Made by a program: the position numbers and the translations under genes
NCBI RefSeq assembly: GCF_008806345.1
Contig: NZ_VZZJ01000010.1
Location: 62,001-126,000, forward strand
From: Methylobacterium planeticum
GTDB taxonomy: Bacteria; Pseudomonadota; Alphaproteobacteria; Rhizobiales; Beijerinckiaceae
DNA: 64,000 nt
Direction of reading: 5' to 3'
In this document: positions 1 to 8,966 of the stretch, one piece after another
Position numbering within the stretch: position 1 is the first letter of the stretch
How the letters are laid out: every line of letters begins with the position of its first letter
Notes under the pieces: generated by a model
Told to the model about the DNA's origin: nothing
The model's database searches: none
What the model saw: only the letters and a program-made list of their open reading frames with translations

Positions 1-1
1 C

Positions 2-325
2 CTCTATGCCCTGACCTTCGGGATCGGTGCGGCCTGCGTCGGCACCGCCGCGGTCCTGATCGCCCCGCTGTACCCGACCTCGCCCAACAGCGGCACCTAC
101 TTCGTCCTCATCGCCTTCGTGGTCGTGGTGCTCGGCGGCCTCGGTTCGATCAGGGGGGCCTTCGCCGGGGCGATCCTGATCGGCCTGATCGACAGCTTCA
201 CCGGCTTCTACGTCAGCTCCGACATGCGCGAGGTGGCGGTGTTCGGCGTCTTCCTGGCGATCCTGATCCTCAGGCCCTCCGGCCTGTTCGGGCGGCAGCT
301 CAGGCAGTCCCACGTCTCGCCATGA
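2..325 (+). CDS. livH: Branched-chain amino acid-type ABC transporter permease LivH (5'-truncated)
   Basis: C-terminal 107 residues of a LivH-type inner-membrane permease; the start lies before the window. The visible part has the family pattern of hydrophobic helices around VVLGGLGSIRGAFAGA, the permease loop that contacts the ATPase, followed by a last helix and a short basic tail. Its TGA overlaps the ATG of the next gene (ATGA), so the two are translationally coupled. It would form the membrane channel with the LivM half of the next protein. The periplasmic binding protein that would show the substrate is not in the window. The HAAT family also imports amides, urea and aromatic acids, so leucine should not be assumed. 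Confidence 0.9.
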   Translation, partial: LYALTFGIGAACVGTAAVLIAPLYPTSPNSGTYFVLIAFVVVVLGGLGSIRGAFAGAILIGLIDSFTGFYVSSDMREVAVFGVFLAILILRPSGLFGRQLRQSHVSP

Positions 326-2160
326 CGCGTGCGCCGGAAGAGCAGACCATGACGAACATTCCGCCCGCCGGTGCTCACGCGGCAGGCTCGGCGGCCTCAG
401 CCCGGCGCAACCTCGCCGCGCCGACCGCCCTGGCCATCCTGCTGGCGGCGCTGGTCGTCATCCCGACCGCGATCGGAAACCCGTTCGTCTACCACGTCTT
501 CATCACGATCTGCGTCTTCGCGGGGCTCTCGACCGCCTGGAACATCGTCGGGGGCTATGCCGGGCAACTCTCTCTCGGGCACGGCATCTTCTACGGGATC
601 GGGGCCTATTGCGGCGTGATCCTAGTCGGCGTCGGCGTCAGTCCGTGGATCGGCATGTTCGCGGGGGCAGGGATCGCGATCATCGTCGCCGTGGTGATCA
701 GCTATCCGTGCTTCCGCCTGCACGGGCCGTTCTTCTCGCTGGCCACGATCGCCTTCCTGGAGGTCTTCCGGGTTCTCGCCCTGCACTTTCGGGAGGTGAC
801 CGGCGGCGCCACGGGCTTGATGATCCCGCTCAAGTTCGGCTGGGCCTGGATGCTGTTCCGCGAGCGCCTGCCGCTGCTGGCCATCGCGTTCGGCTTGCTG
901 CTCGTGACGTTGGGGGTGGCGTGGTGGATGCGCGGGCATCGGATCGGCTTCCAGCTGATCGCCACCCGCGAGCGGGAATCGGCGGCCCGGGCGGCGGGCG
1001 TCGACACGGTCCGGGTGCGGCTCGCCGCCGTGTCGGTCTCGGGGGGGCTGACCGCCATGATCGGCACCTTCCACGCGATGTACCTGACCTTCATCGAACC
1101 GGCGGCGATGTTCTCGCTGACCCTCTCGATCCAGATCGCGATGTTCGCGCTGATCGGCGGGATCGGTACCGTGTTCGGTCCGCTCCTCGGGGCCATGTTG
1201 CTGGTGCCGATCACCGAGTTGGCCCGCGGCTGGCTCGGGGCGAGTGCCCTCGGACTCCACGGCCTGGTCTACGGCGTCGTCCTGATGCTCGTCGTCCTCT
1301 TCCTGCCAAATGGCCTGATGGGCCTGCTCGCGCGGTACACCCGGCCGCGCGCCGCCCCGCGCGCGACCCCGGGCCCGACGGCGCCGGCCGCGCCACGCGC
1401 CGAACGGCCGCCTGTCGGCGAGGATGTCGTGCGGGTCGAGGGGCTGCAGAAGCGCTTCGGCGGCCTGCACGTCACCAACGACGTGGGCTTCTCCCTGCGC
1501 GAGGGCGAGATCCTCGGCCTCATCGGCCCCAACGGGGCGGGCAAGACCACGGTCTTCAACATGCTCTCGGGGTTCCTCAAACCCGATGCCGGCTGCGTCA
1601 GCGTCCGCGCCCCGGACGGGACCTGGCGCGATCCGGGCTCGCCCGGGGATTTCGCGGCGATCGGCGTCGGCCGCACCTTCCAGATCGTGCAGCCCTTCGC
1701 GGCCATGACGGTCGAGGAGAACATCATGGTCGGCGCCTTCCACCGGAGCGCCGACGTGGGTGAGGCTCGCGCGGTGGCGCGCGAGACCGCCGAGCGGATG
1801 GGGCTCGCCCCCTGGCTTGACGCCGAGGCGCGCGACCTGACCATCGGCGGCCTGAAACGCCTCGAGGTCGCCCGCGTCATGGCGATGCGGCCCCGCGTCC
1901 TGCTGCTCGACGAGGTGATGGCGGGGATCAACCAGACCGACGTGCGCCGCGCCATCGACCTGATGCTGTCGATCCGCGATACCGGCGTCAGCATCATCGC
2001 CATCGAGCACGTCATGCAGGCCGTGATGGCGTTATCCGACCGGGTGATCGTGCTGAGTTCCGGGCAGATCATCGCCCAGGGACGGCCACAGGAGGTGGTG
2101 CGCGACCCGACCGTGGTCGAAGCCTATCTGGGCAAGGAGTTCCTGCATGCTCACGCTTGA
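322..2160 (+). CDS. Fused ABC transporter permease LivM and ATPase LivG
   Basis: Single 612-residue polypeptide. Residues about 25-340 are a LivM-type permease with repeated membrane segments and the GGIGTVFGPLLGA loop. After a Pro/Ala/Arg-rich linker (about 345-370), residues 370-612 are a LivG-type ATPase with Walker A GPNGAGKT, Walker B VLLLDEVMAG, signature LTIGGLKRLEVAR (a LivG variant of LSGGQ) and the switch His in IAIEHVM. Two starts are possible: ATG 322, overlapping livH, or ATG 349 (MTNIPP). The 3' end overlaps livF by 14 bases. The usual arrangement is separate livM and livG genes; I see no frameshift, so the fusion is real in this sequence. It would work in the inner membrane with LivH and LivF. 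Confidence 0.9.
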   Translation: MTRAPEEQTMTNIPPAGAHAAGSAASARRNLAAPTALAILLAALVVIPTAIGNPFVYHVFITICVFAGLSTAWNIVGGYAGQLSLGHGIFYGIGAYCGVILVGVGVSPWIGMFAGAGIAIIVAVVISYPCFRLHGPFFSLATIAFLEVFRVLALHFREVTGGATGLMIPLKFGWAWMLFRERLPLLAIAFGLLLVTLGVAWWMRGHRIGFQLIATRERESAARAAGVDTVRVRLAAVSVSGGLTAMIGTFHAMYLTFIEPAAMFSLTLSIQIAMFALIGGIGTVFGPLLGAMLLVPITELARGWLGASALGLHGLVYGVVLMLVVLFLPNGLMGLLARYTRPRAAPRATPGPTAPAAPRAERPPVGEDVVRVEGLQKRFGGLHVTNDVGFSLREGEILGLIGPNGAGKTTVFNMLSGFLKPDAGCVSVRAPDGTWRDPGSPGDFAAIGVGRTFQIVQPFAAMTVEENIMVGAFHRSADVGEARAVARETAERMGLAPWLDAEARDLTIGGLKRLEVARVMAMRPRVLLLDEVMAGINQTDVRRAIDLMLSIRDTGVSIIAIEHVMQAVMALSDRVIVLSSGQIIAQGRPQEVVRDPTVVEAYLGKEFLHAHA

Positions 2161-2851
2161 ACGCGTGCATGCCGGCTACGGCGCCACGACGATCCTGCAC
2201 GAGGTCTCCCTCGCGGTCGGAACGGGCGAGGTCGTGACCATCATCGGTGCCAACGGCGCCGGCAAGACGACCACCCTGCGCACGATCGCGGGCCTCGTCC
2301 GCCCGACGGCCGGCAGCATCACCTTCGAGGGACAGGACGTCACCGGGCTCACCGGACATCAGATGGTCGACCGGGGTGTCACGCTCATCCCGGAGGGGCG
2401 TCAGCTCTTCCCCGAGATGACGGTGCGCGAGAACCTCCTGATGGGCGCCTACCGGCGCGCCGCCCGCGAGCGACAGGGGGAGACCCTGGACGAGGTCCTG
2501 GCGCTGTTCCCCCGGGTGCGGGAGCGCCTCGACCAGAATGCCGGCTCGCTCTCGGGGGGCGAGCAGCAGATGGTGGCGATCGCCCGCGGGATGATGGCCC
2601 GTCCCAAGCTTCTGATGTTCGACGAGCCCTCCCTCGGCCTCGCGCCGATCGTCGTCGCCCAGGTCTTCGAGGTCGTCGACCGGATCGTGAAGACGGGGGC
2701 GACTGTGCTGATCGTCGAGCAGAACGTGTTCCACACGCTGAAGGTCGCCGACCGCGGGTACGTGCTGGAGAACGGCGAGATCGTCCTCACGGACGCTGCC
2801 GCGGCGCTCCTCGACAACGACCATGTCCGGCGCGCCTATCTGGGGATCTGA
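2147..2851 (+). CDS. livF: Branched-chain amino acid-type ABC transporter ATPase LivF
   Basis: 234 residues, normal LivF length. It shows Walker A GANGAGKT near residue 36, the LivF-type signature LSGGEQQMVAIAR near 133, Walker B LLMFDEPSLGLAP and switch His region IVEQNV. The ATG lies inside the end of the LivMG fusion gene, so translation is coupled. It is the second cytoplasmic ATPase of the importer and would pair with the LivG half of the fusion. Nothing in the sequence gives the substrate; the dehydrogenases that follow suggest an organic acid or polyol as well as the default branched-chain amino acids. Confidence 0.93.
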   Translation: MLTLERVHAGYGATTILHEVSLAVGTGEVVTIIGANGAGKTTTLRTIAGLVRPTAGSITFEGQDVTGLTGHQMVDRGVTLIPEGRQLFPEMTVRENLLMGAYRRAARERQGETLDEVLALFPRVRERLDQNAGSLSGGEQQMVAIARGMMARPKLLMFDEPSLGLAPIVVAQVFEVVDRIVKTGATVLIVEQNVFHTLKVADRGYVLENGEIVLTDAAAALLDNDHVRRAYLGI

Positions 2852-2867
2852 GAGGGTGGATTTCGAT

Positions 2868-3674
2868 ATGGCGGAGCGGGAAGCGAATCCGGAGCCGATC
2901 GCCCGGCGGCCGAGTCATGCCGGGCGGCGGGTCCTCGTGACCGGGGCCGGCCGCGGGATCGGTCGGGCGATCGCGGCGGGCTTCGCCGCGCGCGGCGCCC
3001 TGGTCGGCGTGGCTGACGTGAACTCGGAGGACGTCGCGGCCTCGGTCAGCGCGATCGAGGGCGCGGGCGGCCGGGCCTTGCCTCTCGGTCTCGACGTCGC
3101 CGATTATTCGGCCGTCGATGCGGCGCTGGCGCGTGCCGCGGACACGATGGGCAGCCCGTTCGACACGGTGATCAACAACGCCGGCATCTCGCCCAAGCAC
3201 GACGGCACGGCGCACCGGGTGTGGGAGATGGATCCGGCGGAGTGGAACCGGGTCGTGGCCGTCAACCTGTCGGGCGCCTTCAACACGGCCCGGGCGCTGG
3301 CGCCGGGGATGCGCGCGGCCCGGCGCGGCTGGATCGTCAACATGTCGTCGGTGGCCGGCAAGACCTACTCGCCCATCGTCGCCTGTCACTACGCGGCGAC
3401 CAAAGCCGGCCTGATCGGCCTGACCAAGCATCTCGCGGCGGAACTCGGCCCGTTCGGGGTGCGCGTCAACGCTATTGCACCGGGCCGCATCGAGACCCCG
3501 ATGGTGCTGGCGGTGGCCGGCACGGTCAACGAGGAGCAGGTCCGGCTGACCCCGATGGGGCGCCTCGGCACCCCCGAGGAGGTGGCCGACCTCGCCCTCT
3601 ATCTCACCTCCGCCGAAGCGAGCTTCGTCACCGGGCAGACGGTCGACGTGGCCGGCGGCCTCTACCTGACCTGA
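2868..3674 (+). CDS. Short-chain dehydrogenase/reductase (SDR)
   Basis: 268-residue classical SDR. It has the nucleotide-binding TGAGRGIG, the NNAG motif, catalytic Ser in NMSSVAG and YAATK for Tyr/Lys, and ends with the family pattern GQTVDVAGG. ATG 2868 is preferred over ATG 2823 because GAGAGGG lies just upstream and the longer form only adds residues read from the end of livF. It is a soluble NAD(P)-dependent oxidoreductase of a hydroxyl or keto group. The 16-base gap after livF and 7-base gap to the next gene place it in the same operon, so it probably acts on the imported compound or a product of it. Substrate not identifiable. Confidence 0.9.
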   Translation: MAEREANPEPIARRPSHAGRRVLVTGAGRGIGRAIAAGFAARGALVGVADVNSEDVAASVSAIEGAGGRALPLGLDVADYSAVDAALARAADTMGSPFDTVINNAGISPKHDGTAHRVWEMDPAEWNRVVAVNLSGAFNTARALAPGMRAARRGWIVNMSSVAGKTYSPIVACHYAATKAGLIGLTKHLAAELGPFGVRVNAIAPGRIETPMVLAVAGTVNEEQVRLTPMGRLGTPEEVADLALYLTSAEASFVTGQTVDVAGGLYLT

Positions 3675-3681
3675 GGCAGCG

Positions 3682-4473
3682 ATGCGCGCGATCACCGGGG
3701 AGACCCGGATCTACGGCGTCCTCGCGGACCCGATCTACCATGTGAAGACGCCGGAGGTGATGCACGCCCTCTTCGCCCGTCACGGCGTGGACGGCGTGCT
3801 CGTTCCCCTTCACGTGAGACCCGACGGCCTCCGCGCGGCCCTCGACGGCCTGCGCACCCTGGAGAATTTCGGCGGCTTCATCGCCACGGTTCCGCACAAG
3901 GAACCGATCCTCGACCTGTGCGACGCGCTGACGCCGGAGGCGCGCCGGACCGGGGCGGTGAACTGCGTGCGCCGCGAGCCGGACGGGCGCATGGTCGGCA
4001 CGATGCTGGACGGCATCGGGTTCCTGGAGGCGCTGCGCGCCTCGGGCCTCGATCCGCGCGGCCTGCATGTCGGCCTCGCGGGGGCTGGCGGTGCAGCCTG
4101 CGCCGTAGCGTTCGCGCTCGCCGAAGCCGGGATCGCCCATCTGACAATCCGAAACCGCGGCGTGGACCGGGCTGCCGCTCTCGCCGCGCGCCTGGCAGCC
4201 GCTTTTCCGCGGCTCTCGCTCGGCGCCGGCCGGGCGCAGCCCGATCACGACCTCTTGATCAACGCGACGTCGCTCGGCATGCGGTCGGCGGATGCCGCGC
4301 CCTTCGACCTCGCTGCGATCCACCCCCGCCAGTTCGTCGCCGATGCGATCATGGAGCCGGAGATGACATCGCTGCTCGCCGCCGCGCAGGCGGCGGGCTG
4401 CCGGATCCAGAAGGGCAGGCCGATGCTGGAATCTCAGATCGCCCTAATGGCCCGGCACATGGGCGCGCTTTAG
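3682..4473 (+). CDS. Shikimate dehydrogenase-like protein with altered substrate site
   Basis: 263 residues, the length and fold order of AroE/YdiB: an N-terminal substrate domain then a Rossmann domain starting at GLAGAGGAACAVAF. Retained are PHK (catalytic Lys), GAVN (Asn) and the Asp of MLDGIGF. Changed are the N-terminal shikimate carboxylate site, HVKTP in place of the usual HSxSP, and the NTD motif, which reads MLD. In AroE these contact shikimate, so the substrate is probably different (quinate-like or another cyclic polyol/acid). It sits 7 bases after an SDR in a transporter operon, which favours a catabolic role over aromatic amino acid biosynthesis; the true aroE should be elsewhere. 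Confidence 0.82.
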   Translation: MRAITGETRIYGVLADPIYHVKTPEVMHALFARHGVDGVLVPLHVRPDGLRAALDGLRTLENFGGFIATVPHKEPILDLCDALTPEARRTGAVNCVRREPDGRMVGTMLDGIGFLEALRASGLDPRGLHVGLAGAGGAACAVAFALAEAGIAHLTIRNRGVDRAAALAARLAAAFPRLSLGAGRAQPDHDLLINATSLGMRSADAAPFDLAAIHPRQFVADAIMEPEMTSLLAAAQAAGCRIQKGRPMLESQIALMARHMGAL

Positions 4474-4497
4474 GAACCCGGTGTGAGACCGAGCGGC

Positions 4498-6117
4498 ATG
4501 GATGCGATCGAGGCCGGGATTTTCGACTACGTGATCGTCGGCGGCGGCACGGCGGGCTGCGTGCTGGCAAACCGCCTGAGCGCGTCGGGGCGCCACTCCG
4601 TTCTGCTGCTGGAGGCGGGGCGCCGGGCGCGCAGCCCCTGGGTGCCGATCCCGGCGGGCTTCAGCCGGCTGCTCCGGCACCCAGCCTACAACTGGCGCTT
4701 CAGCACAGAGCCGGAGGAGGCGACCGGCGGCCGGGTCATCGCCGTCCCGCGGGGCAAGGGCCTTGGCGGCTCCACCCTGATCAACGGCATGATCTACGTT
4801 CGCGGCCAGCCCCAGGACTACGACGCCTGGGCCCAGGCCGGCTGCCGGGGCTGGGGATTTTCGGACGTGCTGCCGTATTTCCGCAAGCTCGAGGATTATG
4901 ATTCCCCCCTCGGCCGGCCGCTCGACCCAGCGCGTGCCCGGGGCGGCCCGCTGCCGCTGACCGAGGTGGCCGAGCGGCCGGCCATCGCCCAGGCCTTCAT
5001 CGCCGCGGCCGAGGCCGCCGGCCATCCCCGCAACCCGGATTACAATGGCCGCAGCCAGGACGGTTTCGGCTATTATCAGGTCAACCAGCGCCGGGGCCGT
5101 CGGGTCAGTGCGGCGGACGCCTACCTGCAGCCGGCGCTCGGGCGGACGAACCTGACGGTCGTGACCGGCGCCCACATCGTACGCCTCGCCTTCACGGGGG
5201 AGAGGGTGAGCGGTGTCGTGGCCCGGGTCGGGGACCGCGAACGGCATTTCGCGACCCGGGGCGAGGTCGTCCTGGCCGCTGGCGCCGCGCAGACGCCGCA
5301 GATCCTGGAATTGTCCGGGATCGGCGATCCGGCGGTGCTGGCCCCGCTGGGGGTGCCGTTGCGGCACGCCTCGCCCGATGTCGGGGCCAACTACATGGAT
5401 CATTACTGCACGCGCATGAACTGGCGCGTGACCCTGCCCGTGACCCTCAACGAGCAGACCCGGGGGGTTCGGCTCGGCATCGCGGTGGCGCGCTACCTCG
5501 CCACGCGACGCGGCATCCTCACCCTCGGGACTGGCCTGGCGCACGGCTTCGTGCGCACGCGGCCCGGTCTCGAAGGTCCGGACGTGCAGTACTTCTTCAT
5601 GCACGCGAGCTACGCCAACGCCGCCGAGCGCAGGCTGGACCGTCTGCCCGGCATGACGGTCGGCGTCACGCAGCTTCGCCCGGAATCGCGGGGGAGCATC
5701 CACGCCGTCTCGCCCGACCCGTTCCGGCCGCCGGCCATCCGGCCGAACTTCCTGGCCACGCCCGAGGATCAGCGAGCGATGGTCGAGGGCATGAAGCGCG
5801 CCCGCGCCATCGTCTCACAGGCTCCGATGGATCCCTATCGCGGACGAGAGCTCAATCCCGGCCCGGAATGCCGCACGGATGCCGACTGGCTCGCCTTCGC
5901 CCGCCGCGACGGGCAGACGATCTACCACATCTGCGGGACCTGCCGGATGGGCGGGGATGCCGGGGCGGTGACGGATCCCAGGCTGAGAGTGCGCGGCGTC
6001 GAGGGACTCCGCGTCGCCGACGCTTCGGTCATGCCGAGCATCGTCTCCGGCAACACCCAGGCCGCCGTGTTCATGATCGCCGAGAAGGCGAGCGATCTCC
6101 TGTTGTCCGAGCCCTAA
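4498..6117 (+). CDS. GMC family FAD-dependent oxidoreductase (choline dehydrogenase-like)
   Basis: 539 residues from ATG 4498 (an upstream GTG at 4483 would add five residues). The N-terminus has the FAD dinucleotide motif VIVGGGTAGCVLANRL; the GMC region GKGLGGSTLINGMIY is near residue 85; the C-terminal active site has HICGTCRMGGD (His) and SGNTQAAVFMIAEKA (Asn). GMC enzymes oxidise alcohols, using FAD and passing electrons to a quinone, cytochrome or oxygen. There is no signal peptide, so it is probably cytoplasmic or peripheral. It is the last gene of the transporter-SDR-AroE-like operon and could catalyse the first alcohol oxidation of the imported substrate. Confidence 0.9.
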   Translation: MDAIEAGIFDYVIVGGGTAGCVLANRLSASGRHSVLLLEAGRRARSPWVPIPAGFSRLLRHPAYNWRFSTEPEEATGGRVIAVPRGKGLGGSTLINGMIYVRGQPQDYDAWAQAGCRGWGFSDVLPYFRKLEDYDSPLGRPLDPARARGGPLPLTEVAERPAIAQAFIAAAEAAGHPRNPDYNGRSQDGFGYYQVNQRRGRRVSAADAYLQPALGRTNLTVVTGAHIVRLAFTGERVSGVVARVGDRERHFATRGEVVLAAGAAQTPQILELSGIGDPAVLAPLGVPLRHASPDVGANYMDHYCTRMNWRVTLPVTLNEQTRGVRLGIAVARYLATRRGILTLGTGLAHGFVRTRPGLEGPDVQYFFMHASYANAAERRLDRLPGMTVGVTQLRPESRGSIHAVSPDPFRPPAIRPNFLATPEDQRAMVEGMKRARAIVSQAPMDPYRGRELNPGPECRTDADWLAFARRDGQTIYHICGTCRMGGDAGAVTDPRLRVRGVEGLRVADASVMPSIVSGNTQAAVFMIAEKASDLLLSEP

Positions 6118-6265
6118 CGGCGACCGCTGGATCCGGCCGGGCGTGGACCGGCGGCTTCGGCGCGAGTCGCGGGCCGCAGCGGACAGCATCGGTCAGCTGG
6201 TGCCGACCCTGAGCGGGCCCGTCGACAGTCCCATTCCGGATGGTCTCGAGGGCTCGCACCTTCGC

Positions 6266-6976
6266 CTACGCGGGCAGGACGACCACCTTCGTCTTGACCG
6301 GCGTTCGCGCGTAGAGGTGGATCATGTCCTGGCTGAGCAGGCCGACACAGCCGCTGGTGATGCCTGTGCCGATCGATTCGGGCTCGCTGCTCGCGTAGAC
6401 CGTGTAGAGCGTGTAGGCGCCATTCTGGTAGAGATGGAGGGTGCGGGCGCCGAGCGGGTTGTCGAGGCCGCCCGGCATGCCCCGGGCATATTTGGCAGCC
6501 TCGGGCTGACGCCGGATCATCTCCTTGGGCGGTGTCCAGGTCGCCCATTCGGATTTGCGACCGACATAAGCGTCGCCGCTCCACAAGAACCCGTTGCGAC
6601 CGACATTGGCGCCGTAGCGGGTGGCGGCCCCGTCGCCCTCGATGCGGTAAACATAGAAATTGCCGGGGTCGACGATGATCGTGCCGGGTGCTTCCTTGGA
6701 TTCGTAGCGAACCGTCCGGCGATAATATTTCGGATCGACCTTGCTGACATCGACCGCGGGGATCGGGAATTTCTCGTCTGGCATCGGCCCGTAGACCCGC
6801 GCCGCCTCGGCGAGGAGGATACCGTCGGTGGTCGCGCAACCGCCTAGCCCGAGCGCGCCGAAACCGGCGGCCGAGCCGACCAGAAACGATCGGCGGTTGA
6901 GAAGCCCCGCCCGATTCCCGAGCCGGGCGACCTCGTCCATCCCGCCGGCATCGGCATTCCCGCCGCCCCTCATCAT
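6266..6976 (-). CDS. L,D-transpeptidase (YkuD/ErfK)-like Tat lipoprotein lacking the catalytic His
   Basis: 236 residues from ATG 6976 (ATG 6973 and 6940 are alternatives). It has a twin-arginine signal NRRSFLVGSAAG and a lipobox LGLGGC, so it is predicted to be exported folded and lipid-anchored. The YkuD domain covers the second half and ends with the Cys motif SIGTGITSGCVGLLSQ. Active members have His about 16 residues before the Cys (IHGTNEP...SGCIRM); here the place reads VYASSEP, and the Arg after the Cys is Gly. YkuD enzymes make 3-3 peptidoglycan cross-links or anchor proteins. With Cys kept and His lost, this may be inactive, binding-only or use other chemistry. Convergent with the GMC gene. 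Confidence 0.85.
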   Translation of the reverse strand: MMRGGGNADAGGMDEVARLGNRAGLLNRRSFLVGSAAGFGALGLGGCATTDGILLAEAARVYGPMPDEKFPIPAVDVSKVDPKYYRRTVRYESKEAPGTIIVDPGNFYVYRIEGDGAATRYGANVGRNGFLWSGDAYVGRKSEWATWTPPKEMIRRQPEAAKYARGMPGGLDNPLGARTLHLYQNGAYTLYTVYASSEPESIGTGITSGCVGLLSQDMIHLYARTPVKTKVVVLPA

Positions 6977-7314
6977 GATCCTGGACTTCCCATATCCCGC
7001 GCCCCGATGAGGAGACGCTCCGGCCACGCCCGTCGCGCGTACTGCTAAGCTGAGATTGCCGGGATGCGGCTCGACTGGCAAGCGAGGCTCTCGCTCGGCA
7101 CCGAACCGCGACGAGAAATCGCTGTCGTACCCGTTGATCTCGACGAACGGGGCTTCGCGACAGCGCGAGGCGGGGCGCGCAACAGATCGAGGCGCATAGG
7201 GATTCCTAGCCTCTGGCGCCGCTTGCGCGGTAGGCGCCGCACGGGCAACCCGTTACCGTCAGGATGACGCAGGCCCTCGCGAGAAGGGCCGGGAACGGCT
7301 ACGAGGAACGCCCG
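6977..7314. other. Divergent intergenic region
   Basis: About 340 bases between the start of the minus-strand L,D-transpeptidase-like gene and the start of the plus-strand MFS gene. It must hold the promoters for both. I see no convincing open frame, repeat or clear -35/-10 pair in it. Confidence 0.4.
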
Positions 7315-8673
7315 ATGGCAACGCAGGCCCAGATCGGACCGGGTTCCGGCGAGGACTTCGCCGAAAGCACCGTGAGCACGGTTACCGTGAGGCTGATGCC
7401 GCTCCTCGGATTGATGTACCTCATCGCCTACATCGACCGGCAGAACATCTCCTACGCCAAATTGGACATGGTGGGCAGCCTGGGGCTCAGCGAGACCGCC
7501 TACGGGCTCGGCGCGTCGCTGTTCTTCCTCGGCTACTTCCTGTTCGAAGTGCCGGCCAACGTGTTCCTCGAGCGGGTCGGCGCCCGGATCTGGTTCGCGC
7601 GGATCATGTTCACCTGGGGCCTCGTCACGGTGCTGCTCGGCTTCACCCAGGGCACCGCGATGTTCTACGTGCTGCGCTTCCTGCTCGGCGTGGCCGAAGC
7701 GGGGTTCTTCCCCGGCGTGCTGTTCGCGCTGACGCTCTGGTTTCCGCAAGCGCACCGCGCGCGGATGATCGGCTGGTTCATGATCGCCTCGGCCATCGCC
7801 AACGCAGTGGGCGCGGCGATCGGCGGGGCGCTGCTCGGGCTCGACGGGGTCCTGGGGCTCGCGGGCTGGCAATGGGTGTTCGTCGCCACCGGCGTGCCCG
7901 CGCTGCTGCTCGCGGTGATCGTGCTGCGCGTCCTGCCGGACGGGCCCGAGACCGCGCCCTGGCTGACGAAGGACCAACGCGACTGGCTGTCCCGGACGCT
8001 GCGCGACGAGCGCGAGGGCGGGAGCCACGTGGATCACGGCAATCCCTTCGCGGCGCTCCTCGACAAGCGGGTGCTGATGCTGGCCGCGGTCTACATCGCA
8101 TTCCCGCTCTCCGCCTACGGCCTGAGCTACTGGCTACCCACCGTGGTCAAGGGCTTCGGCGTCTCGAACCTCACGAACGGCTTCATCAACGTCATCCCGT
8201 GGCTCGTCACGGCGGTCGCCCTGTGGTGGGTGCCCCGCCATGCCGCCCGCACCGGCGCCCAGGGAAACGCGCTGACCTGGCACGTGGTCGCCCCGGGGCT
8301 GATCGCGGCGGCCGCGCTGGCGCTCAGCGTCGTGGTGCCGGGCAACGCCCTGAAGTTCGCCTGCCTCTGCGTGGCGGCGGCCGGCACGTTCTCGGCGCAG
8401 CCGGTGTTCTGGTCGATGCCCGGCACGTTCCTGCGCGGCGCCTCGGCGGCGGCGGGCATCGCGGCGATCAACTCGATGGGTAACCTCGGCGGCTTCGTGG
8501 CTCAGAATGTCGTTCCGTTCATTCGCGACCAGACCCAGAGCAACCTCGTGCCGATGCTGTTCCTCTCCGCCTGCCTCGCCGTGGGCGCCTGCCTGATGTT
8601 CGTGGTCCTTTCCGCTCTGCGGCGCGACGCGATCAAGCGCGGCTCAGCGCCGACGGCGGCCCGCACGGCCTGA
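7315..8673 (+). CDS. MFS transporter, anion:cation symporter (ACS) type
   Basis: 452 residues with the 12-helix pattern of a major facilitator. LIAYIDRQNISYAKLDM in helix 1 and its loop is typical of the ACS group (tartrate, 4-hydroxyphenylacetate, phthalate, glucarate importers), as are FEVPANVFLERVGAR after helix 2 and GVAEAGFFPGVLFALTLWFP in helix 4. ATG 7315 is chosen because GAGGAA lies 7 bases upstream; ATG 7264 would add 17 residues of non-membrane sequence. It is an inner-membrane importer of an organic anion, driven by protons. It stands alone; the LysR gene downstream is convergent and could regulate it. Confidence 0.9.
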   Translation: MATQAQIGPGSGEDFAESTVSTVTVRLMPLLGLMYLIAYIDRQNISYAKLDMVGSLGLSETAYGLGASLFFLGYFLFEVPANVFLERVGARIWFARIMFTWGLVTVLLGFTQGTAMFYVLRFLLGVAEAGFFPGVLFALTLWFPQAHRARMIGWFMIASAIANAVGAAIGGALLGLDGVLGLAGWQWVFVATGVPALLLAVIVLRVLPDGPETAPWLTKDQRDWLSRTLRDEREGGSHVDHGNPFAALLDKRVLMLAAVYIAFPLSAYGLSYWLPTVVKGFGVSNLTNGFINVIPWLVTAVALWWVPRHAARTGAQGNALTWHVVAPGLIAAAALALSVVVPGNALKFACLCVAAAGTFSAQPVFWSMPGTFLRGASAAAGIAAINSMGNLGGFVAQNVVPFIRDQTQSNLVPMLFLSACLAVGACLMFVVLSALRRDAIKRGSAPTAARTA

Positions 8674-8680
8674 GCGTCGG

Positions 8681-8710
8681 GCGGCGGCGCGCACCAGGGG
8701 GCGCCGCCGC
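8681..8710. terminator. Possible terminator hairpin
   Basis: A perfect 10-bp inverted repeat (GCGGCGGCGC / GCGCCGCCGC) with a 10-base loop begins 7 bases after the MFS stop codon. There is no T-run after it, so it may be only a weak or Rho-assisted terminator. Confidence 0.4.
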
Positions 8711-8966
8711 GCTTCACGACCACGTGCGGGTTGGCGAGCACGTCCTGCCCGGATCGGCGTCGCGGCGCACAGGCTAGACCTGTTCTCAGCGGCGTTCGCG
8801 GTCGCGATGCTGACGGATCCGCCTGTATCGATGGCTCACGCCGTCGCGCGGATTGACACCGACGCGCGAGAGATCGGCGCCACTGCCTCAGGCGGTCAGT
8901 CCTACGATTCCGATTGAACGCAACGACCGACCCGCGCGGACCTCCAGCCTGTTGGACCGAGCCGAT

